A DNA stretch of 64,000 bases, from NCBI RefSeq assembly GCF_000760295.1, contig NZ_JNBA01000030.1, forward strand, positions 1-64,000. Reading direction: 5' to 3'. The notes under the pieces were generated by a model. It was not told the DNA's origin. It searched no databases and saw nothing but the letters and a program-made list of their open reading frames with translations. Of this stretch, positions 9,591-18,229 are shown one piece after another (the first letter of the stretch is position 1; each line of letters begins with the position of its first letter). Position numbers and translations under genes: made by a program. Origin of the DNA: Prochlorococcus sp. MIT 0701 (GTDB lineage: Bacteria > Cyanobacteriota > Cyanobacteriia > PCC-6307 > Cyanobiaceae).

Positions 9591-10169
9591 ATGGGCCTAA
9601 CTGCAATCGAATGTCCGGATGGTGTTTGCCATAGCCATCACGGAGGCCATGCTGTGGAGCGCTCCACAATGCAGAACAACCTCCAGGGACACGGGCGAGA
9701 ATGGTGTGAACGCCTGGCAGAACGGATCTACGAGATCTCGGTGGATACCTTCTCCCAGACAGTGATGCCGAGCCTCCATTCCGCAGGATGGCAGAGACGC
9801 CATTTGGATTGGGAATTCAAGCTCGACAAACAGGAGTCAGAGCCTGACAAGGCTTTGGTAGACGGGATTATCAACGCCACCGAGAGTTTCCTACGCAGCA
9901 GTGAAGTCCACCGACTGTTCATTCAAGAACTGGTTCAGGGAACCTTTGCTGAAGCCGGTTCAGACACCCTGAGGGCATCAGCCGTTCAAAAGCTGATCGA
10001 AAACGAATTGCTCACCATGCTCAAAGAGCAAAAGGAGCAATTGCTCGATCGCTTAGCTGGTCAACTCATGGATGAGGCTCAGGGCAACTTCGAGATCGCA
10101 CACACTGCAGCAAGCGAAGGCCTCAATGAGGTTGAGCACCTGCTCGTAAACCACACCGAAGCGCTCTGA
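9591..10169 (+). CDS. Conserved-looking protein of unknown function
   Basis: A 192-residue soluble protein, mostly helical by composition, with no signal peptide or membrane segment. The N-terminus has a Cys/His cluster (CPDGVCHSHHGGH) that could bind a metal. The rest is acidic and Glu/Leu-rich (LIENELLTMLKEQKEQLLDR), suggesting helical bundles. An internal ATG at 9669 (MQNNLQGHGREWCERL) is an alternative start that would remove the Cys/His cluster. I recognise no family. It is divergent from the pnt operon and is followed by a long perfect palindrome. Confidence 0.65.
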   Translation: MGLTAIECPDGVCHSHHGGHAVERSTMQNNLQGHGREWCERLAERIYEISVDTFSQTVMPSLHSAGWQRRHLDWEFKLDKQESEPDKALVDGIINATESFLRSSEVHRLFIQELVQGTFAEAGSDTLRASAVQKLIENELLTMLKEQKEQLLDRLAGQLMDEAQGNFEIAHTAASEGLNEVEHLLVNHTEAL

Positions 10170-10198
10170 ACTCAATCAGACAATTGGTAGCAACTCCT

Positions 10199-10242
10199 GC
10201 TCCATCGCCAAGGCCTGAAGCTTCAGGCCTTGGCGATGGAGC
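10199..10242. repeat. 44-bp perfect palindrome
   Basis: The two 22-base arms are exact reverse complements with no spacer. The centre reads AAGGCCTGAAGCTTCAGGCC. It lies 30 bases after the stop of the 192-aa gene. On RNA it would fold into a very stable hairpin, but no T-run follows on either strand, so it is not a classic intrinsic terminator. It may end the upstream transcript in another way, bind a dimeric protein, or be a small repeated element. Confidence 0.9.
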
Positions 10243-10536
10243 CAGCGTGATCTCAGGATCAGCGGATCAATGTCACATTCATGTAGCCAACACTGCTCCA
10301 AGCTGCGGCGTTGCTGAAAAATAAACTGGGCTGAATGGTGGCGTTTGGCCATGGTGGCAGGGGGCCGAAAACCCCAGAAGCTCTTGATCGGAAGCTAAAG
10401 ATGCCAACAGCGAAAGGAATAGTTAGAAAGACCTATCTTCTCGTGCAATGCCATCTCCAAGCCTTCCTTTGAACTGCTGGGAGAGTCCGACCAGCCCAAA
10501 ATCCGACCCCGCATTTGGCAGCAACAGCTGATTCAG
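10243..10536. other. Interval before the helicase, includes likely uncounted 5' coding sequence
   Basis: The first part (to about 10430) shows no gene I can support. From about 10430 the helicase reading frame is open, following a TAG, and looks coding up to 10536, although it has no ATG, GTG or TTG. Confidence 0.45.
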
Positions 10537-11898
10537 TTGCTTCGTCGCCGCCTTTCTCCACGGGCAATCCAAGGGCGAGATGTGCTTGTGCATGCTGGCC
10601 CAGGTGCAGGCAAAACCCTCGGAGCCCTACTCAGCTTCCAGGCCATGCAGCGAGGGGGTGGCTTAACGCGATTCATAGTTTTTTGCCACCGCAACTCGAT
10701 TCTGAATCAATGGCACCAAGCATCTGCACAACTAGGACTCAACTTGCAGGACTGGGAAGCCTGCCCAGAAAAACCCGAGATCCTCAAACAATCAGACGGG
10801 TGGGCAGTGACCTATCAAGGTGCCGGTCTTCAGTTGGAGACCCTGATAGCAGAACTAAAGGACTGGGCCGGGGACGGCTTACTCGCTATTGCCGATGAAG
10901 CCCACCACCTCGGAATGAATCCAGATGAACCTCAGGGTCCAGCCTGGGGACGCACCTTTCTTGCTCTAACTGACAGCAGCAAAATACGGCTTGGTCTTAC
11001 TGGCACGCCATTCCGCGCCGACAATCTGGCCTTCTGTGCAGCCCGAAGGGTGCGAGTGGAAGCCGAGGGAGCTCTGGTGGAGCAGATCAGCCCAGATCTC
11101 TGCGTGGAGCCCAGTGAGCTGATTCATGCTGGAGATGTGCGCCCACTCGAATTCCGCTTCCAGGACGGCTGGGTGGAACACAGCCGTCCTGGACATCCCG
11201 ATCGAGATGTCTCCCCCCTCTCTGCTGAAGAGCGAGAAAGCTGGCGAGCACGCAATCTGCGCAGGGCTATTCGCATCTCAGATTCAAGCAGTATTGCCTT
11301 ACAACTGTTAATACGGGCACGACGTCAACTTGAGAAGGTACGTCGCCACCATCACGATGCCGCGGGCCTAGTGATCGCTAGAGATATCGAACACGCTGGT
11401 GGCATCGCCCAGCTCCTGCAAGAGGAAGGTGATCGTGTCGAGCTGGTGCACTCCCAAGACCGTGATGCCAGCGCGCGCCTGGCAGCCTTCCAAACAGGCA
11501 AAGCCGACTGGCTAGTAAGCATCGACATGTGTGCCGAGGGATTCGATGCCCCAAGACTTCGCGTGGTTGCTTATCTCACAACGGTGGTAACGCGCAGCCG
11601 ATTCATACAGGGAATCACTCGCGCTGTAAGGATCTCCACGGCAAGAGCATCGTTAGAGCCCGTACCTCGTCACCCTTCCTATGTCTTTGCACCTGCAGAT
11701 CCCTTACTGATGGGCCATGCCCGCAGCTGGTCGAAAACAGAGCCATATTTCATCAGAGACAGCGAAGCGAAAACAGAGGAAAACACAACGATGGGTCACT
11801 GGCGAGGCCCAAGCCTGCCACTAGAAGCAGTCAACGACGGAGCCGGTGCTGTCATCCGACTACGCACACCAAATCTGCCCAGTTTTTTGCAGCGTTGA
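10537..11898 (+). CDS. Superfamily 2 DEAD/DEAH-type helicase
   Basis: ATP-dependent nucleic-acid helicase or translocase with the type III restriction-subunit-like core. Motif I is GPGAGKT, motif II is DEAHHLG, motif III is LTGTPFR, and the C-terminal RecA domain ends with SIDMCAEGFDAPRL and QGITRAVR. At 453 residues it is a compact core with no obvious extra domain. The first normal start is TTG 10537, but the frame is open upstream. There it encodes PKIRPRIWQQQLIQLL, which resembles the Q-motif region just before motif I, so the true protein is probably longer. No restriction or methyltransferase partner is adjacent, so a role in repair or RNA metabolism is as likely as defence. Confidence 0.85.
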   Translation: MLRRRLSPRAIQGRDVLVHAGPGAGKTLGALLSFQAMQRGGGLTRFIVFCHRNSILNQWHQASAQLGLNLQDWEACPEKPEILKQSDGWAVTYQGAGLQLETLIAELKDWAGDGLLAIADEAHHLGMNPDEPQGPAWGRTFLALTDSSKIRLGLTGTPFRADNLAFCAARRVRVEAEGALVEQISPDLCVEPSELIHAGDVRPLEFRFQDGWVEHSRPGHPDRDVSPLSAEERESWRARNLRRAIRISDSSSIALQLLIRARRQLEKVRRHHHDAAGLVIARDIEHAGGIAQLLQEEGDRVELVHSQDRDASARLAAFQTGKADWLVSIDMCAEGFDAPRLRVVAYLTTVVTRSRFIQGITRAVRISTARASLEPVPRHPSYVFAPADPLLMGHARSWSKTEPYFIRDSEAKTEENTTMGHWRGPSLPLEAVNDGAGAVIRLRTPNLPSFLQR

Positions 11899-11992
11899 CG
11901 AAAACTTTGGCGAAAGAAAAATGCGACGTTCTATAAAATCAAGCCAGATATAGACCCCTTATATGCAATTCTCTGGCCAATGGGGACAAATC

Positions 11993-12241
11993 ATGAACAC
12001 AGCTATTCGACGACGTATAAGCGTTTCTACTTGTTGGGCATCCGCCAGAATCGCTTTACTAGACAGCAAAGAGAGCTACGAAGACAGTTACGCCATCACC
12101 CAAGAATTCCGCGAGTGGATCACATGTCCTGGTGGACATCACGAACTACTTGAGGACTCAGCTCTTGTGGTGCCGAACCTTCCCAGCAAAAGCCATTCCT
12201 TCGACAAAACAAGCGACCCAGACGAAGCCCTAGAGATCTAG
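11993..12241 (+). CDS. Small hypothetical protein
   Basis: An 82-residue frame from an ATG preceded by GGGGAC (MNTAIRRRISVSTCWASAR). It ends in an acidic tail. A start at 11963 would add 10 residues. There are no recognisable motifs, signal peptide or membrane helix. It follows the helicase by about 95 bases in AT-richer sequence. It may be a lineage-specific small gene or not a gene. Confidence 0.35.
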   Translation: MNTAIRRRISVSTCWASARIALLDSKESYEDSYAITQEFREWITCPGGHHELLEDSALVVPNLPSKSHSFDKTSDPDEALEI

Positions 12242-12591
12242 GCAAATTTAACCAGGGATTTCTGCTGAATTGAAATACTCTACACGCAGAAGTCAAGCCG
12301 TGAGAGAACTAATAAAAGTTTCAATTCAAGAGGGCACAACATCATCAATTCTCAGAGATTGTCAATACTCTTGTACCCACCAATAATTTCACCGCCTAGG
12401 CCATTCAATTCATCAAGCCAACAACCAATTCCTTAGGAGCAAATTGGAATCAATAAGCAAATCTTTCTCTATTAATAAAAAATAGTTTGTATCATTATAA
12501 AATGAAAGTTGAAGTGGTAAAACCTAATGAAGAAGCAGTGTCAATCCCTATCAATGATTCAAGTCCAGCCCATCTATTCTTATGGAGCTGA
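12242..12591. other. AT-rich gene-free interval
   Basis: About 350 bases between the small hypothetical gene and infA, clearly richer in A and T than the flanks. I see no supported ORF, tRNA or strong terminator. It is convergent space, so it may hold terminators too weak to see or a small RNA. Confidence 0.45.
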
Positions 12592-12861
12592 TTAACGGCG
12601 TCGTGGTCCACCAGGGCGATTTCCACCTGGACGGCCCCCTGGAGCTCCAGCATTTCGCTCTCGATAAGTGATTCTGCCTCGAGTGAGGTCATAGGGACTG
12701 ATCTCCACCAGCACCTTGTCACCTGCGAGCAATTTGATGCGGAACTTGGTGAGCTTGCCGGCGGCACGACATAAACACTTATGACCGGCGGGCTGCTCAA
12801 GGGTGACCAGATAGAACCCGTTACCTTGTTCCTTCTCAATCACACCCGAGGTTTCGATCAT
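12592..12861 (-). CDS. infA: Translation initiation factor IF-1 with RG-rich tail
   Basis: An S1-like OB-fold protein that binds the ribosomal A site during initiation. The first 70 or so residues align with IF-1: SGVIEKEQGNGFYLVTLE, then LLAGDKVLVEISPYDLTRGR. Typical IF-1 has about 72 residues; this one has 89 because of a tail rich in Gly, Pro and Arg (GGRPGGNRPGGPRRR). It stands alone here rather than in a ribosomal-protein operon, so it could be a second IF-1 copy or an RNA-binding relative. Confidence 0.85.
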   Translation of the reverse strand: MIETSGVIEKEQGNGFYLVTLEQPAGHKCLCRAAGKLTKFRIKLLAGDKVLVEISPYDLTRGRITYRERNAGAPGGRPGGNRPGGPRRR

Positions 12862-13131
12862 GCGGTTGTGCCGTGGCTCATTGGTTAAATCGGAGTTTAG
12901 GTTGCGGCCCCCTGCAAACTCGGCAGAGTCAAACAGTCTCTAGGACCGATTGTCATTTCGCCACGCTCTCCATGATGGTCCACCGTTAAGACTCAGGCTT
13001 AAACGATGACTCATCTCAATTGAAGCAATCAAGCGCTGACGATCCCTCCAAAAATCTATCTATGCTGACACTGCTCGCGTCTACTGACTGATCAGCTGGC
13101 CACCCAAGCAGACGACTTCACAACCCTTCTG

Positions 13132-13743
13132 TTGAACAAGCCCTACGGCGTCCTAAGCCAGTTCACCCCAGAACCTGGCAGCCAGTGGAAGTGCTTAGCA
13201 GAGTTAATCCCGATACCCAGGGTGTATGCGGCAGGCCGCCTAGATGCTGACAGTGAAGGCCTATTGGTTCTCACTTCCCATGGGCGCCTGCAGCATCGAC
13301 TCACCGATCCCCGTTTAAGCCACTGGCGGGTTTATTGGGCGCAAGTAGAAGGTTCTCCGAATGCAAGTCAACTACAAAAACTTGCCTCAGGAGTGATCAT
13401 TCAGGGAAAGCGAACCCGACCTGCCCGTGTGAACTGGCTGAAGGGAAAATCTGCTCCGATCGTAAGAGAGCGGGACCCACCCATCCGTGTGCGACAAAGC
13501 ATCCCCACCAGCTGGCTTGAATTGAAGCTCAAAGAAGGGAGAAACCGACAGGTTCGGCGAATGACAGCAGCCGTGGGGCTGCCAACCCTACGGTTGATCC
13601 GTCATCGCATCGAGCTTCTGTATGGAGAGCCACCCCTCAGCATTGAAGGGCTGGATCCTGGCCAATGGAGACAGGTCTCATCAATAGAGAGCAAGCGTCT
13701 GCTGTCCCTTCTCAATCGTCCGGCAGCTGACCCACAAGCGTGA
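13132..13743 (+). CDS. RsuA/RluE-family rRNA pseudouridine synthase
   Basis: Isomerises a uridine in rRNA. The catalytic motif GRLDADSEGLLVLTSHG contains the essential aspartate, and the family start LNKPYGVLSQFTPE and the later EGRNRQVRRMTAAVG are present. It lacks the N-terminal S4 domain, as RluE does, so an RluE-like role on 23S rRNA is likely. The only ordinary start is TTG 13132, right at the first conserved residues; the frame is open a little further upstream. It overlaps the end of arsM tail to tail by 32 bases. Confidence 0.85.
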   Translation: MNKPYGVLSQFTPEPGSQWKCLAELIPIPRVYAAGRLDADSEGLLVLTSHGRLQHRLTDPRLSHWRVYWAQVEGSPNASQLQKLASGVIIQGKRTRPARVNWLKGKSAPIVRERDPPIRVRQSIPTSWLELKLKEGRNRQVRRMTAAVGLPTLRLIRHRIELLYGEPPLSIEGLDPGQWRQVSSIESKRLLSLLNRPAADPQA

Positions 13744-14515
13744 CGGCGCGAAATTCAATGTCTTCAACCACCTGCCAGGGTTGATCAGAACGATCGGCAT
13801 AGCTCACCCTCTCAAAGCCCAAGGCACGGAAATCCTCCAGAAAGGCCTCCTCCTGCCAGGCCCCACTAATGCAGCCACTCCATAGTTCCGGATCCTGCTG
13901 AAGAGCAAGGGGTACTGGCTTATCACAAACGATATCGCTAATAGCGAGCCGTCCACCTGGTCGTAAAACCCTGCGAATGTTGGCCAGCAGATTCTGACGA
14001 TCTGCAGGATTCACCAAATTGAGCACACAATTGCTCAACACCACATCAATCGTCCTATCGGCAATCAGCGGAGCTCCATCAACCTGAGGGGCGTCAAGCG
14101 CTTCGATAGCACCCTCCACAAAGCGCACATTGGCAAAGCCAATCCGCTCCGCCACAACTGGTGCGGCCTGACGAGCCAGGTTGAGCATCTCAACATTGAG
14201 ATCCACCCCAATCACGGCACCCGCCGAACCGATCAGCTGGGCACAAATGAAGGCGTTCTTGCCACTGCCACTGCCAAGATCGAGCACGGTGTCACCAGGC
14301 TTAACCCAGCGAGTTGGATCACCGCAGCCGTAATCGCGCTCCACAACATCACGAGGGATCACCTTAAGCAGGCTGAGGTCGAAGGCCACCGGGGTACACA
14401 AACAAGCTTCCTGAGCCTGCGCTGCAGCTCCATAGCGTTCCTGTACAGCCTGCGTCTGATCCAACGCATCAGATCCAGAACCTGAAACAGAGGGACTACA
14501 GCAGCTACTGCTCAT
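13712..14515 (-). CDS. arsM: Arsenite S-adenosylmethionine methyltransferase
   Basis: A class I SAM methyltransferase that methylates As(III). The SAM site is VLDLGSGSGKNAFICAQL. Cysteines at 64, 163 and 215 have the spacing of the three catalytic arsenite-binding cysteines of ArsM, and CCSPS at the N-terminus and ACLCTPV are also typical. 267 residues is short of the 280-380 usual elsewhere, with a reduced C-terminus. In phytoplankton the product can be volatilised or passed on to arsenosugar synthesis; two glycosyltransferases of that type lie at 30.3 and 32.7 kb. No ArsR is adjacent. Confidence 0.85.
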   Translation of the reverse strand: MSSSCCSPSVSGSGSDALDQTQAVQERYGAAAQAQEACLCTPVAFDLSLLKVIPRDVVERDYGCGDPTRWVKPGDTVLDLGSGSGKNAFICAQLIGSAGAVIGVDLNVEMLNLARQAAPVVAERIGFANVRFVEGAIEALDAPQVDGAPLIADRTIDVVLSNCVLNLVNPADRQNLLANIRRVLRPGGRLAISDIVCDKPVPLALQQDPELWSGCISGAWQEEAFLEDFRALGFERVSYADRSDQPWQVVEDIEFRAVTLVGQLPDD

Positions 14516-14597
14516 GAAAAAAGCCCTTCAAGAAAGATCAATTCATTGTGATCGTTAGGGAAGGCATCGGTGAACAATCCTGCATGCGCAAAGAGCA

Positions 14598-14813
14598 TTA
14601 GCCCAAGGCCTCCAGCAGCTCATGCACTGTCTGCCACTGGCCGTAGTAGTAATTGGCCCTGGCCCGGCGCTCAGCATCCTCGAGGCCGTCAAAGGCATCG
14701 AATCCAAGGTTGCGCCAAAGCTCATGCCCGCAAGCCCGATCGAGCTCCTGAATGGCCTCACGAGACAAATTGTCTAGCCGGCGCTGCAGGTTTTTCACTT
14801 GAACAACAGACAT
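14598..14813 (-). CDS. Small conserved-looking protein of unknown function
   Basis: A 71-residue charged, helical protein (MSVVQVKNLQRRLDNLSREA ... YYYGQWQTVHELLEALG). It has no cysteine motif beyond one residue and no membrane segment. It lies between arsM and ycf39 on the same strand. The balanced composition and the clean ATG start support a real gene, but I cannot name it. Confidence 0.55.
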   Translation of the reverse strand: MSVVQVKNLQRRLDNLSREAIQELDRACGHELWRNLGFDAFDGLEDAERRARANYYYGQWQTVHELLEALG

Positions 14814-14888
14814 GCCAGCGGAGAGAGAAACAGACCCGCTAATAGTACAAACAAACCATCGCCACGCCAGTGGTGGATGAAAAATCGC

Positions 14889-15851
14889 TTAAAAAGGCAG
14901 CTTTCTCCTGCTTTCCTCGTCGAGATCTGCCTCCATCTCCCGCAGGCGCTTGAGGATCGTGTCGTAGTACTCGGCGATGTAACTCTCAAGAGGGGTGGTT
15001 TCCGACGGATCCAAGCCAAAGCAGGCATAGGTGTCATCCATTGGTGCATCCAAAGCAATTCCCCCTCCAGTGACCTCTGCAAAAGCAAGCCTTTCAGCCA
15101 TATTCACTGACTGTTCAAAGAATGAGACCACTCTCTGGCTCAATCCGATCAGAAAAGGCGATACACGGATCATCTTGGCTGTTTTACTGCTGGACTTTTC
15201 GCAAAATTGCACAATTTCTTCAGAGGTCCAAGCCTTCGGACCCACGACAGGAAAGCTGCGACGGATCGTTTCAGGACGCTCCAAGGCAGCCACAGCAAAA
15301 CGTGCGACGTCCTGGGTATTCATGTATGCGACTGCTGTAGGCGTTTCACTCACCCATACCGTCTGGTTTTCAAGAACGGGTATGGCGATTTGACCAATCA
15401 ACCCCTGCATAAAGGCCACACCCTGCAAAATCGTGTAATCGAATGACGAATCTGCCAGCAGCCTCTCGGTGCAGAATTTGATGTCCATCAGTGGCACATT
15501 GAGATGCTTCTCAGCTGCCAACAAAGACAGAAATACATAGCGCTTCACACCGGCTTTCTCACAAGCCCTCAGCAGATTGAGCTTTCCGTCCCAATCGGTT
15601 GTATAGACACTCGAAGAATCATCGGGACGGCTCGTGGCCGCATCAATGACCGCATCGACGCCATCAAGGGCGTAATCAATACTCCCTGGATCAAGAAGAT
15701 TGCCGCAGGTGAGCTCGCAACCCCACTCCTGCAGGAAAGCCCCTTTACGAGGTTTACGCACCATGCAGCGGACCTGATGGCCAGCATCAATGGCACGGCG
15801 AGCTATCTGCCGCCCCAGGGTGCCAGTTCCACCAACCACCAGAACCTGCAT
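14889..15851 (-). CDS. ycf39: Ycf39/HCF244-type PSII assembly factor (NAD(P)-binding)
   Basis: An atypical short-chain dehydrogenase with a Rossmann fold: MQVLVVGGTGTLGRQIARRA, then VDAVIDAATSRPDD and VKRYVFLSLLAAEKH. The family acts with Hlips in early photosystem II assembly, at the D1/pre-reaction-centre step and pigment delivery. About 320 residues is typical. The ATG at 15851 puts the Rossmann motif at residue 1; a further in-frame start at 15872 is unlikely. petM lies directly upstream. Confidence 0.9.
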   Translation of the reverse strand: MQVLVVGGTGTLGRQIARRAIDAGHQVRCMVRKPRKGAFLQEWGCELTCGNLLDPGSIDYALDGVDAVIDAATSRPDDSSSVYTTDWDGKLNLLRACEKAGVKRYVFLSLLAAEKHLNVPLMDIKFCTERLLADSSFDYTILQGVAFMQGLIGQIAIPVLENQTVWVSETPTAVAYMNTQDVARFAVAALERPETIRRSFPVVGPKAWTSEEIVQFCEKSSSKTAKMIRVSPFLIGLSQRVVSFFEQSVNMAERLAFAEVTGGGIALDAPMDDTYACFGLDPSETTPLESYIAEYYDTILKRLREMEADLDEESRRKLPF

Positions 15852-15906
15852 AGGGCCCTTCAATACAAGCAAGGAGCCTATATCGAGCGACTCCAGGCTG
15901 CGAACT

Positions 15907-16005
15907 TCAGTCCCCCTGCAGCTTCAACAAGAGAGCACCACCTGCAAGACCCACTGGGATCAACACCCAGAAGACGGCAGCAATCCCGAAAATCTCCGAA
16001 GCCAT
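15907..16005 (-). CDS. petM: Cytochrome b6f complex subunit 7 (PetM)
   Basis: A 32-residue single-helix protein. It reads [20 protein letters not shown] and ends KLQGD, the expected form of PetM, a small peripheral subunit of the cytochrome b6f complex in the thylakoid. It sits 55 bases upstream of ycf39 on the same strand and is easily missed because of its size. Confidence 0.92.
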   Translation of the reverse strand: MASEIFGIAAVFWVLIPVGLAGGALLLKLQGD

Positions 16006-16033
16006 GAATGGGCATATGAATCACGCACACCAT

Positions 16034-17323
16034 TTAACGCCCTTCCTGACAAATCTCGTGGCAAATCCGCAAAAGCTCGGTCACTGTCGCATCGGTTCGC
16101 AGTTGTCCTGCCATAACGGCACTACAGCAAGCCTCATAGCCAGCAGACCGCAGAGCCTCTACCAATGCCAAAACAGACGGCGGACCAGACAAAGCCAGAC
16201 GCTTGGCCAGTTCAGCTGTGGACCAGCAATAGACCGGCAAGCCGATATCAGACTGCAAGCGATGCAAGAGCCGAAGGGTGGCGGATGCGATAGGAACGAT
16301 CGACTGTTCTGCCAATACCAACAAATCGGCCAACACATCTGGCGCCTGAAGGGGGCCCAACCAAAGAGGACCGCTCACCGCCCAGCGGCCACCTCCTTGA
16401 GAACACATACACCCTGACCATCCCTGCAGGGAAAGCAGTGGTTGAACAAGCTGAGCGCCACAAGCCTCACAGCGAGCTAAAAGCCCAAGCTGGCTCTCCT
16501 CACCGGCAGCAAGTCGACGCTTGATCCTTACCGCAACACGAAAAGTACGACCTTCACTAAAGCTGACTAGGGGCTCCAAACCACGCCCTAGCAGCCAGGC
16601 ATGTCGTGCAAGAACCCCAAGCTGCAGCCTCAAAGCGATCTCCCAGCTGGATGGATGAACCCGAGCCGCAGCAGCCAAACTGCGAATTGCCCCTGGCCGG
16701 TCATGACCTGTTGGAGAGCGACCATCACTGCTTGCAAGCAGCAACAAACCCTCAGAAGCGAGAACCTGCAACACAGGTTGCAGAAACGCATTCGGACAAC
16801 CAAAACAATCGAGATCAATCAGATCAAAACGACACTGATCGAGGTAGGCACGGCTCAGGAGGACCTCAGCGGGCTGATGAAAAAGCTTGAGGGAGATTTG
16901 CTCTTGGCGCAGAGGGGCCAGATTCCTCTCCAACAGAGAAGCGCGCTCAAGATCGGCATCATTCACCCACAGCTCAGGCAGCTGCTCTACTCCTGACGCC
17001 AACAATGATGGGTTAACAGCTTCCAACCCCCAGCGCAAAGCACGAATACCGCAACCAGCCATCAGGTCCAACCAGCACAAAGCAGGCGAAAACTTCCCTC
17101 TCCTCTGCTGCTGAAAAGAAGCCAATAAAACCGAAAGATCACGGGAAGGACGAGACTCTGGGCGAAAGAAACCACCTCCTAGCTCCAAAACGGCTGACCC
17201 TTCGCGATAGTGGGTGGTGGGTTGGTTCAAGCCGCTTTGTTTGCAACTGACTTCCAGACTGCCGAGCGGGCCATTCAAGAGACAGGTGCTGACTGGGGCG
17301 AATCCAATGATTGGTATTGGCAA
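16034..17323 (-). CDS. trm1: tRNA (guanine-N2)-dimethyltransferase Trm1
   Basis: A SAM-dependent enzyme that dimethylates guanosine in tRNA (positions 26/27). Visible motifs are YREGSAVLELGGGFF, the RDLSVLLASF stretch, WLDLMAGCGIRALRWG for SAM, and DLIDLDCFGCPNAFLQPV with the catalytic aspartate. A C-terminal CxxC pair (RCEACGAQ) probably binds zinc. Trm1 is mostly archaeal and eukaryotic and sparse in bacteria, cyanobacteria being one exception. The N-terminus is doubtful: a TTG at 17230 gives [11 protein letters not shown], closer to the conserved start, and would shrink the divergent overlap with the next gene to about 20 bases. Confidence 0.87.
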   Translation of the reverse strand: MPIPIIGFAPVSTCLLNGPLGSLEVSCKQSGLNQPTTHYREGSAVLELGGGFFRPESRPSRDLSVLLASFQQQRRGKFSPALCWLDLMAGCGIRALRWGLEAVNPSLLASGVEQLPELWVNDADLERASLLERNLAPLRQEQISLKLFHQPAEVLLSRAYLDQCRFDLIDLDCFGCPNAFLQPVLQVLASEGLLLLASSDGRSPTGHDRPGAIRSLAAAARVHPSSWEIALRLQLGVLARHAWLLGRGLEPLVSFSEGRTFRVAVRIKRRLAAGEESQLGLLARCEACGAQLVQPLLSLQGWSGCMCSQGGGRWAVSGPLWLGPLQAPDVLADLLVLAEQSIVPIASATLRLLHRLQSDIGLPVYCWSTAELAKRLALSGPPSVLALVEALRSAGYEACCSAVMAGQLRTDATVTELLRICHEICQEGR

Positions 17324-18229
17324 GGCCTACGTTGTCACTGGCGTGTACTGGGAGCAGAGGGTGCACGTCCACTCGTGCTGATACACGGATTCGGCGCCAG
17401 CAGCGCTCATTGGCGGCACAATGCTGCCCCCCTAAAAGCTGCAGGATTCCGCATCTACAGCCTTGATCTGATCGGTTTTGGAGCTTCAGCCCAGCCAGGA
17501 CTGAAACAATTTCGACGGCTCGACAATCGACTGTGGGGCAAACAGTTAGCAGCCTTTCTTGAGCAGGTTGTCAGGGCCAGCCCCTCTCAACAAGCAGTAC
17601 TAATAGGCAATTCTCTAGGGGCACTAACTGCTCTCACCACAGCCGCATTTCGCCCAGACCTTGTTGAAGCTGTGGTAGCCGCTCCATTACCGGATCCGGC
17701 ATTGGTTGAACCATTGAGCTTCCGCACCACCCGCTGGGGGCGCCGATTGAAGCACAAGTTCATCGCAATCATCTTCCGCCTATTGCCTCTAGAACTGATT
17801 GTTCCTCTCATCGCAAGAACGCCACTCCTTAAAGCAGCTCTTCAGATGGGCTACCACCACTCCATCCAGTTAGACCATGAGCTGCTACACCTGATCGCCC
17901 AACCTGCAAGGCGACCCTCGGCAGCTCGCGCCCTACGAGCAATGTGCGTTGGCATGACACTACGGCCAGTTGGCTGCACAGCTCCTCGCTTACTAAAACG
18001 GCTGGCTAACAGGCCCGACAGCCCCCCCATATTGCTGCTCTGGGGACGAGAGGACCGTTTTGTGCCATTAAAAATTGGCCATCGACTGCAGCATAAATAC
18101 CCATGGATCACTCTTTCAGTACTTGATGAAACTGGCCATTGCCCCCATGACGAATCCAGTCATGGTTTTGATCAAGCCGTGTTGAGCTGGCTGAACCTTA
18201 ATTTAGGTAATGATCAACAACGGGCATGA
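17210..18229 (+). CDS. Alpha/beta hydrolase
   Basis: A 339-residue alpha/beta-hydrolase with [14 protein letters not shown] for the oxyanion hole, [10 protein letters not shown] with the nucleophile serine, GREDRFVP with the acid and [10 protein letters not shown] with the histidine. This type is common in cyanobacteria and similar to plant plastid hydrolases, some of which act on chlorophyll or its derivatives; the substrate here is unknown. It starts at GTG 17210, but later starts are possible. Its TGA overlaps the ATG of ilvH. Confidence 0.83.
   Translation: MGGGLVQAALFATDFQTAERAIQETGADWGESNDWYWQGLRCHWRVLGAEGARPLVLIHGFGASSAHWRHNAAPLKAAGFRIYSLDLIGFGASAQPGLKQFRRLDNRLWGKQLAAFLEQVVRASPSQQAVLIGNSLGALTALTTAAFRPDLVEAVVAAPLPDPALVEPLSFRTTRWGRRLKHKFIAIIFRLLPLELIVPLIARTPLLKAALQMGYHHSIQLDHELLHLIAQPARRPSAARALRAMCVGMTLRPVGCTAPRLLKRLANRPDSPPILLLWGREDRFVPLKIGHRLQHKYPWITLSVLDETGHCPHDESSHGFDQAVLSWLNLNLGNDQQRA

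Noticed and set aside
9653-9668. 16-bp perfect palindrome just before the ATG at 9669
   Set aside because: It looks operator-like, but one such palindrome is expected by chance in a window of this size, and it lies inside the longer reading frame.
10537-11898. Restriction or other defence system around the SF2 helicase
   Set aside because: No methyltransferase, nuclease or other defence partner is adjacent; flanking genes are housekeeping or unknown.
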